Below are positions 39,670 through 44,452 of a stretch of DNA of 44,452 nucleotides, piece after piece; the stretch's first letter is position 1, and every line of letters begins with the position of its first letter. Location: NCBI GenBank assembly GCA_913031285.1, contig CAJWEI010000020.1, positions 1 to 44,452 of the forward strand. The letters run 5' to 3'. The notes beneath the pieces were generated by a model. It did no database searches, was not told the origin of the DNA, and was given only the letters and a program-made list of their open reading frames with translations. Position numbers and translations under genes: made by a program. Source of the DNA: an uncultured Alphaproteobacteria bacterium (GTDB lineage Bacteria > Pseudomonadota > Alphaproteobacteria > Rhodobacterales > Rhodobacteraceae).

Positions 39670-40599
39670 ATGAGCAGCCTTACAGAGGAATTTTCTAAGG
39701 TTGATAAAGAAAATCACTCTCGCATGCAGGGTGCAATAAAACATGCCTTGTTGGCAGATTTCAAAGTTGAGCAAGACCCCAAACGTCGCCAGGAAAATGG
39801 GTTCTCTAAAAAACCCATAGAGTTTTTTGTACGTGAGAAAATTGAGCCTGAGGCTGTCAAAAGACACCAAAATAAAGCTGACGTAAATAAAGAAGTGGAA
39901 GCTCTAGATGTTGTGGAAGAGTCTGACTTTATTGAACAGGACGTTGCTCATACCGCTAAGGACAGTTCTGAAATGGCTGATTTTGGGCTGCAAAGCTCAG
40001 GATTACCGCTGGCTTCTGAAAATCTAGAAGAACTTGCGGAAGTTTTAGCAAGTGACGATGAAGATACCATTGGATTGGAGGACGGTTCTGAAAATGCAGA
40101 TGCCCTTTCGTCAGAAGAGGATTCTGCTCAGGCCGAACACTATGACGAGGGTTTTGCCGCAGGACGAGCGGCTGCATTAAGCGAGCTTGAAGAACAAAGG
40201 ATAGAAAATCTGGAGGTTTTGAAATCTATATCGGAAAAGCTTTTGACGGATTCTTGTTTTGATTTTGAAAATATTTCAACCAAAGTACTTGACACAGTGA
40301 ATGAACTCTCAAGTGAACGTTGTGGAATTGAAATAGATCAAAGCCCTGAAGGGTTTTTAAATCGAATTGAGCAGCAGTTAGACCAAGTGCGTAATTTATC
40401 CAAAGACAGATCGGTGTTTTTTAATGAACATGATTTGGAGTCTCTGAGGACGTTTGACGAGTTTGAAAAATTTTTCATAGACGCAAAGGTGAGAAGTGAT
40501 CCCCACCTCAAGCGTGGTGATGTTATCGTTAAAGTAGGTGGCGTTGAACTGAGGGATGCCCCTTTTTCAGATTATGCAGAAGGATCTTTAAATGAATGA
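39670..40599 (+). CDS. fliH: Flagellar export ATPase negative regulator FliH
   Basis: A protein of 309 residues, with two parts. The N-terminal 160 residues are acidic and poorly conserved (many Glu/Asp, ending in the helix start HYDEGFAAGRAAALSELEEQ). The C-terminal part is helical and ends in DPHLKRGDVIVKVGGVELRD, recalling the FliH/SctL ring-binding domain. Assigned chiefly by its place between fliG and fliI and by this C-terminal pattern. FliH holds FliI inactive and delivers substrates to the export gate. Its end overlaps fliI by 8 bases. Confidence 0.85.
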   Translation: MSSLTEEFSKVDKENHSRMQGAIKHALLADFKVEQDPKRRQENGFSKKPIEFFVREKIEPEAVKRHQNKADVNKEVEALDVVEESDFIEQDVAHTAKDSSEMADFGLQSSGLPLASENLEELAEVLASDDEDTIGLEDGSENADALSSEEDSAQAEHYDEGFAAGRAAALSELEEQRIENLEVLKSISEKLLTDSCFDFENISTKVLDTVNELSSERCGIEIDQSPEGFLNRIEQQLDQVRNLSKDRSVFFNEHDLESLRTFDEFEKFFIDAKVRSDPHLKRGDVIVKVGGVELRDAPFSDYAEGSLNE

Positions 40600-41923
40600 T
40601 CTGACAAACGAATTGATTCGTGATCTCGACCGTAAGCTAAAACCCCAACTTGGTTCTCGTATGTCAGGCAAAGTTTTGAAGTTTGATGGTCTGACGGCAC
40701 ATTGCGATGGCTTTCCGGCACGTGTTGGATCAATTTGCAAAATATCGACGGGTTCATCGCATATTTTTGCAGAAGTAATCAGTTTCAAAGATGGATTAAA
40801 CCAATTGGTGGTTTTTGATCTTGGCGCAGGAATACGCGCTGGTGATAAGGTTACACTCGTTGAAGAGGGGCAAATGATTTCGGTTGGTGAGCATCATCTA
40901 GGCCGAGTTTTTGATGCTATGGGTGAACCTCTTGACGGACGGCCTGCACCACGTGCGAATGATACTTGGCCGCTATATGGAAAGCTGGTTAACCCTCTTG
41001 AAAGATGCCATATTTCATCGGTTCTTGATGTGGGTGTTCGCTCTATCAATGGGCTCTTGGCCATCGCGAAAGGACAGCGTGTTGGTATTATCGCTGGCTC
41101 AGGAGTTGGGAAGTCTGTTTTGTTGAGTATGATTACGAAACATAGTGATGCAGACGTTATCGTGGTTGGTTTGATTGGTGAGCGTTCCCGCGAAGTACTT
41201 GAATTCGTCGATCGGGTTTTTGATGCAGAAACCCGTAAAAAACTATGTGCGGTTGCTGTTCCTGCAGACCGCTCTCCACTCCTGCGCATCCGTGGTGCAA
41301 ATCGTGCCACTGCAATTGCCGAGTATTATCGAGATCAGGGTAAAAATGTTCTGCTGATTATGGATTCCCTCACTCGCGTTGCGCATGCTCGCCGCGAAAT
41401 AGGTCTTGCCTTGGGCGAACTACCAACATCAAAAGGCTATCCTGCTTCTGTGATTGCATTGATTTCGGGTCTCATTGAGCGCGCTGGTATGGGCACAATG
41501 TTGGCCAAAGGATCTATTACAGGTATTTACACGGTTCTTGCTGATGGCGACGACACTAATGATCCAGTTGTCGACACAGCACGGGCCATCCTTGATGGTC
41601 ATGTTGTTTTGAACCGTGAATATTCAAACATGGGGATCTATCCTGCTATTGACGTTTCTCAATCTGTAAGTCGTGTTATGTCAGATGTTGTGACAAGAGA
41701 ACATAATGAGCTTGCGAATAAGTTGAAACAGTTAATCAGCGTTTATAATGAAAACAAAGATCTTATCCTAATGGGTGGCTACGCTTCAGGACAAGATGCC
41801 GACTTGGACGAGGCCTATAAAAAGTGGCCCAAGATTTTAGAATTTTTAAAGCAAGACCCATCAAAAATGTCAAAATTTGGTCCATCTCTTGAAGAACTTA
41901 AAAAACTGGTGAAAGAAGGTTAA
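40592..41923 (+). CDS. fliI: Flagellum-specific export ATPase FliI
   Basis: A protein of 443 residues related to F1 beta. Walker A is AGSGVGKSVLLS, then GERSREVLEF with the catalytic Glu, Walker B LLIMDSLTRVAHARREIGLA and the DGDDTNDPVVDTARAILDGH segment. It forms the hexameric ATPase of the flagellar type III export apparatus at the cytoplasmic face. The start ATG 40592 overlaps fliH, and the stop TAA is followed at once by the fliJ ATG (41924). Confidence 0.96.
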   Translation: MNDLTNELIRDLDRKLKPQLGSRMSGKVLKFDGLTAHCDGFPARVGSICKISTGSSHIFAEVISFKDGLNQLVVFDLGAGIRAGDKVTLVEEGQMISVGEHHLGRVFDAMGEPLDGRPAPRANDTWPLYGKLVNPLERCHISSVLDVGVRSINGLLAIAKGQRVGIIAGSGVGKSVLLSMITKHSDADVIVVGLIGERSREVLEFVDRVFDAETRKKLCAVAVPADRSPLLRIRGANRATAIAEYYRDQGKNVLLIMDSLTRVAHARREIGLALGELPTSKGYPASVIALISGLIERAGMGTMLAKGSITGIYTVLADGDDTNDPVVDTARAILDGHVVLNREYSNMGIYPAIDVSQSVSRVMSDVVTREHNELANKLKQLISVYNENKDLILMGGYASGQDADLDEAYKKWPKILEFLKQDPSKMSKFGPSLEELKKLVKEG

Positions 41924-42346
41924 ATGAAGCCCAATCGGCGAAAATCTGTGCTTGAAAAAATAGCGCGTAAGAACCTTGTCGAGTCGGCTAAACTTAAAAC
42001 GCAATTGGTAGAGCAGCAAAATCATCTAACGGATATCCAAGACCTTATAGTTCGGGTACAAGATCTGCAGGAAAATGCACAAGAAAGTAAATTTGACAGC
42101 CCGACCCAACTTAGGTCAGCACGTTGGTATTCACTTAAATTATCCGAGCAATTTACGATATTGAACAATAGAGTTGAGTTCATTGAAGCGGAAATTGATA
42201 ATCTGAGATCAATATCGCGCACGCAATCATTCAAGAATGGAAAGCTTGATAAGCTTATAGTTGAAGCAAAAAATATGATCCGGTTGGAGCGTGACCGGAA
42301 ACAGGATAAAAAGACTAATTTTGCTCATAGCGTGAGTAGTCGATAG
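41924..42346 (+). CDS. fliJ: Flagellar export stalk protein FliJ
   Basis: A protein of 140 residues, almost wholly helical and highly charged (RKSVLEKIARKNLVESAKLK; MIRLERDRKQDKK), the character of FliJ, a coiled coil that fits in the FliI hexamer like the F1 gamma subunit. There is no strong sequence signature, so the call rests on coiled-coil character, size and its place right after fliI. Stop of fliI and ATG are adjacent (TAAATG). It is the last gene of the fleT-led operon; fliK behind it has its own promoter. Confidence 0.85.
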   Translation: MKPNRRKSVLEKIARKNLVESAKLKTQLVEQQNHLTDIQDLIVRVQDLQENAQESKFDSPTQLRSARWYSLKLSEQFTILNNRVEFIEAEIDNLRSISRTQSFKNGKLDKLIVEAKNMIRLERDRKQDKKTNFAHSVSSR

Positions 42347-42407
42347 GCCATTTCATACTGATCGCAATCGCCTAATCCTTTTGACAGTGAAATTTTGAAA
42401 ATTAATT

Positions 42408-42423
42408 TGGCATATAACTTGCA
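42408..42423 (+). promoter_or_regulatory. Sigma-54 promoter of fliK
   Basis: TGGCATATAACTTGCA has the -24 GG and -12 GC in exact spacing and a TTGCA -12 element fully matching consensus. A start of transcription near 42434 gives a leader of about 24 bases with AAGGTGA (42444-42450) before ATG 42458. It lies in the 111-base gap between fliJ and fliK, so fliK can be expressed separately from the fleT operon but under the same activator class. Confidence 0.88.
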
Positions 42424-42457
42424 ACATCTTTCATGAATCTATCAAGGTGACTGCCAC

Positions 42458-44452
42458 ATGAACTTCGTAAATTCATCGCTTTTAAATACTGGCGGAGTGC
42501 TTTCTAATCAGGCCTCTGAGACAGTTCCCGCAGGTCAAAACGGGGATTTGAATCAGGAGTTTTCACAAATGTTGCAATATTTGCGACAAGTTGAGGATAG
42601 CAAAACAGAAGAAGGATCCAATCAAGACGTATTTAAAGATAATTTGTCGAAAGAACACTCTCTACCTTTCAAAGCGCCAATGAAAAACCTTTTGGGGTTT
42701 CTCGAGGCGTTCGAAGGTCAGTTGGCGAAAGATTCTGATGACAAATCGAATGACGCGAATAATAATTTAGAAAAAGCTTCGGCAGAAGGTAATTTAACAG
42801 CACTGAGCCAAATTTTGAGTATTTTGCAAGAAAACTTAATTGAGGGTCCAGAAAACAGAGTGGAAAAGCTCTTCTCGCGGGCTGATCTGGATGTTGGAAG
42901 CCTTGAGCTAAACGAACTTGCTGATCTAGTGAAAGAAGTAAAAAGCATCTTTGATCAAGCTACCAAACATTCTCAATTGCAACTACCCCGTTACGAAATT
43001 AAGACTTTACCATTAATCAACTCTGCACTTGAGGCCTCCGAAGATGAGGAATCAATTGTAGCCCCAGAAACATCTATCTTGCATGTCGGTGATGAAGGCA
43101 CTCGGACTGTTGTTTCCGAAACGACAGTTGATGAAGAACCCGAGGTAAACTCTCATAATCTGAGAGCTACAAATCTATCAATGGCGCTTTCAAAACTTAA
43201 TGCGTTTGTTTCAAAGATTAATAAAGAACCAAACGAAGCAAATGGAGGGGTTCTTGCATCTAATCAGGCTACCAGCAAGGTTACTTATATTTTAGACATG
43301 CTTAAAGGTATGAACCTTTATAAGTTTTTTCCCAATTCAGATGAATCGTCACTAACGGTCGAGAATTCATTAAATCAGTCCAATCAGCCCACGATACATG
43401 AGTTCAAGGAGATTTTAAACAAGGTGAAATCTGAAGGTGGTTCTCGGACAGCGATGGAAATAGATGGGTTCGCTCAAGTTTCCAATACAATAAAAACTTT
43501 ATCTGATGGTTCCGCAACTTTGGTACTGCCGATGCGAACATCTGATGTTGTGTTCGCCTCCCAGATTGATTTTTTAAGCGTACCTATCAGTAATTTTCCT
43601 AAATCTCTACGCGAAACGCCTTTACCATTAGAACGTCTTACTACAGGGAATAGTGCCGTTGATCTTATGAGCAAGGAGGTCATTGTTACTGATGTGAATT
43701 CCATCACGCCTGCGACAACCAAGGCGGATGTTACACCTAAGCATATTGAAGATTTTATTGGCAAAAGTAACCCAAAAACAGACAGGGAGTTGGATCAAAC
43801 TTCAATAAATGGTAAAGTGGAACTTCTCATCAAACCTGATATTAAAACGATAAATACTGATGTTGCGTCATTGTCTGAGATCACCGAAAAACCGCATGAT
43901 ATGTCCCTCGAACAGATGGCCTCGAAATCTATTAAAAAAGTGGTAGAAAAACCGGTCCCACAAACGACAAAAACACGGATAGAAAAGGTGACGTCAGACC
44001 CAGTTGAACGAGTGACGACAAAACCGATTGACCAGGTGACGTCACACCCTGTTGAACGAATGGCGACAAAGCCGATTGACCAGGTGACGTCACACCCTAT
44101 TGAACGAGTGGCGACAAAGCCGATGGACCAGGTGGTGGCGAAACCTGTTGAACAAGGCGTCACAAAGTTGGTGGAACGCGTGGTGGCGAAACCTGTTGAA
44201 CAAGGCGTCACAAAGTTGGTGGAACGCGTGGTGATAAAATCTGCTGAAAACGTGGCGACAAGACCGGCTGAACAAGTAATGCCCGAATTGCTTGAAGACT
44301 TAGAAATACAAGATATTAAACCGCTTTCAAAGTTTATACAAAACGCTGCGCGGAATTTTATAGTGCCTGAAGCATCTCCGATAAAGGTTGAAGCCAAAAC
44401 GGCCAAGTCATCTCTTGAGCAAACAGCACAATTGACTGGCGAGCCTGACATC
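42458..44452 (+). CDS. fliK: Flagellar hook-length control protein FliK, N-terminal part
   Basis: A reading frame from ATG 42458 that stays open to the window end, 665 codons. It begins MNFVNSSLLNTGGVLS and is rich in Ser, Thr, Glu, Asn and Lys with little apparent fold. FliK acts as a secreted molecular ruler that fixes hook length and switches export specificity. The assignment rests on position after fliJ, low-complexity Ser/Thr/Pro character and a sigma-54 promoter; the conserved C-terminal switch domain lies beyond the window. Residues about 507-607 consist of a 16-residue tandem repeat encoded by 48-base repeats, which would lengthen the ruler. Another large flagellar protein cannot be excluded. 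Confidence 0.7.
   Translation, partial: MNFVNSSLLNTGGVLSNQASETVPAGQNGDLNQEFSQMLQYLRQVEDSKTEEGSNQDVFKDNLSKEHSLPFKAPMKNLLGFLEAFEGQLAKDSDDKSNDANNNLEKASAEGNLTALSQILSILQENLIEGPENRVEKLFSRADLDVGSLELNELADLVKEVKSIFDQATKHSQLQLPRYEIKTLPLINSALEASEDEESIVAPETSILHVGDEGTRTVVSETTVDEEPEVNSHNLRATNLSMALSKLNAFVSKINKEPNEANGGVLASNQATSKVTYILDMLKGMNLYKFFPNSDESSLTVENSLNQSNQPTIHEFKEILNKVKSEGGSRTAMEIDGFAQVSNTIKTLSDGSATLVLPMRTSDVVFASQIDFLSVPISNFPKSLRETPLPLERLTTGNSAVDLMSKEVIVTDVNSITPATTKADVTPKHIEDFIGKSNPKTDRELDQTSINGKVELLIKPDIKTINTDVASLSEITEKPHDMSLEQMASKSIKKVVEKPVPQTTKTRIEKVTSDPVERVTTKPIDQVTSHPVERMATKPIDQVTSHPIERVATKPMDQVVAKPVEQGVTKLVERVVAKPVEQGVTKLVERVVIKSAENVATRPAEQVMPELLEDLEIQDIKPLSKFIQNAARNFIVPEASPIKVEAKTAKSSLEQTAQLTGEPDI
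43976..44275 (+). repeat. 48-bp tandem repeats inside fliK
   Basis: Two families with the same 48-base (16-codon) period. Family A: units at 44024-44071 and 44072-44119, nearly identical, coding KPIDQVTSHPVERMAT, with degenerate units before (43976-44023) and after (from 44120). Family B: 44132-44179 and 44180-44227, identical in sequence, coding VVAKPVEQGVTKLVER, with a degenerate unit after it. The protein pattern has an 8-residue half-period of the type KPxxxVxx. Copy-number change would leave the frame intact. Confidence 0.9.

Noticed and set aside
43795-44451. Minus-strand open frame of 218 codons with TRSTGF-type repeats
   Set aside because: It is the shadow of the repeat region in fliK: the repeats lack stops in that frame. 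It has no ribosome binding site and an unlikely composition.

Overview
This window looks like chromosomal DNA of a moderately AT-rich, marine-type alphaproteobacterium, most likely Rhodobacterales. The evidence is the gene content read from translated sequence: atpGDC, porins of the Rhodobacter type, leuS-lptE-holA, a RibA of about 360 residues, a CnoX with a WCGPC motif, and a flagellar cluster preceded by a FleQ/FleT-like pair of sigma-54 activators as described in Rhodobacter sphaeroides. All assignments are from reading the sequence; no database search was run.

Layout. 1-2186: end of the ATP synthase operon (atpG partial, atpD, atpC). 2563-10080: a porin region with an unusual structure. 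A porin gene without a start codon lies on the minus strand (2618-3457). A tyrosine recombinase with a full set of catalytic residues follows (3636-4559), then a minus-strand leuS-lptE-holA operon, then an intact porin paralogue on the plus strand (9187-10029). The two porins are in inverted orientation and are nearly identical over the signal-peptide DNA. 10136-19431: housekeeping genes (yggS, an L,D-transpeptidase, ribA, a response regulator with a degenerate receiver, xthA, cnoX, a LON-domain protein, a Trm112-like protein, ubiH-like, amidase). 19576-24292: dapC, ftsK, lolA. 24367-33969: lytic transglycosylase, hspQ, gamma-glutamyltransferase, thiolase, an fRMsr pseudogene, an AraC-Ogt fusion, a PfkB sugar/adenosine kinase, HIT protein, an ABC ATPase and a small zinc-finger protein. 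34002-44452: flagellar cluster fleQ (minus), then fleT-fliE-fliF-fliG-fliH-fliI-fliJ, then fliK, which runs off the end.

How the parts work together. FleQ (ATPase plus helix-turn-helix, no receiver) and FleT (ATPase, no helix-turn-helix) probably form the sigma-54 activator for the flagellar genes. Clear -24/-12 sites stand before fleT and before fliK. The fli genes encode the MS ring (FliF), rotor switch (FliG), rod junction (FliE), export ATPase complex (FliH, FliI, FliJ) and hook-length ruler (FliK).

The most interesting candidate system is the porin pair. Only the 9187 copy has an upstream region, ribosome binding site and ATG. The other copy has lost exactly the start codon and everything before it, and it abuts a recombinase gene. 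Inversion of the roughly 5.7 kb between the two signal-peptide arms would move the promoter and start codon from one porin to the other, a promoter-inversion phase switch of the type known for Campylobacter fetus sapA. This is inference from geometry and sequence; the alternative is a porin pseudogene truncated by an unrelated insertion.
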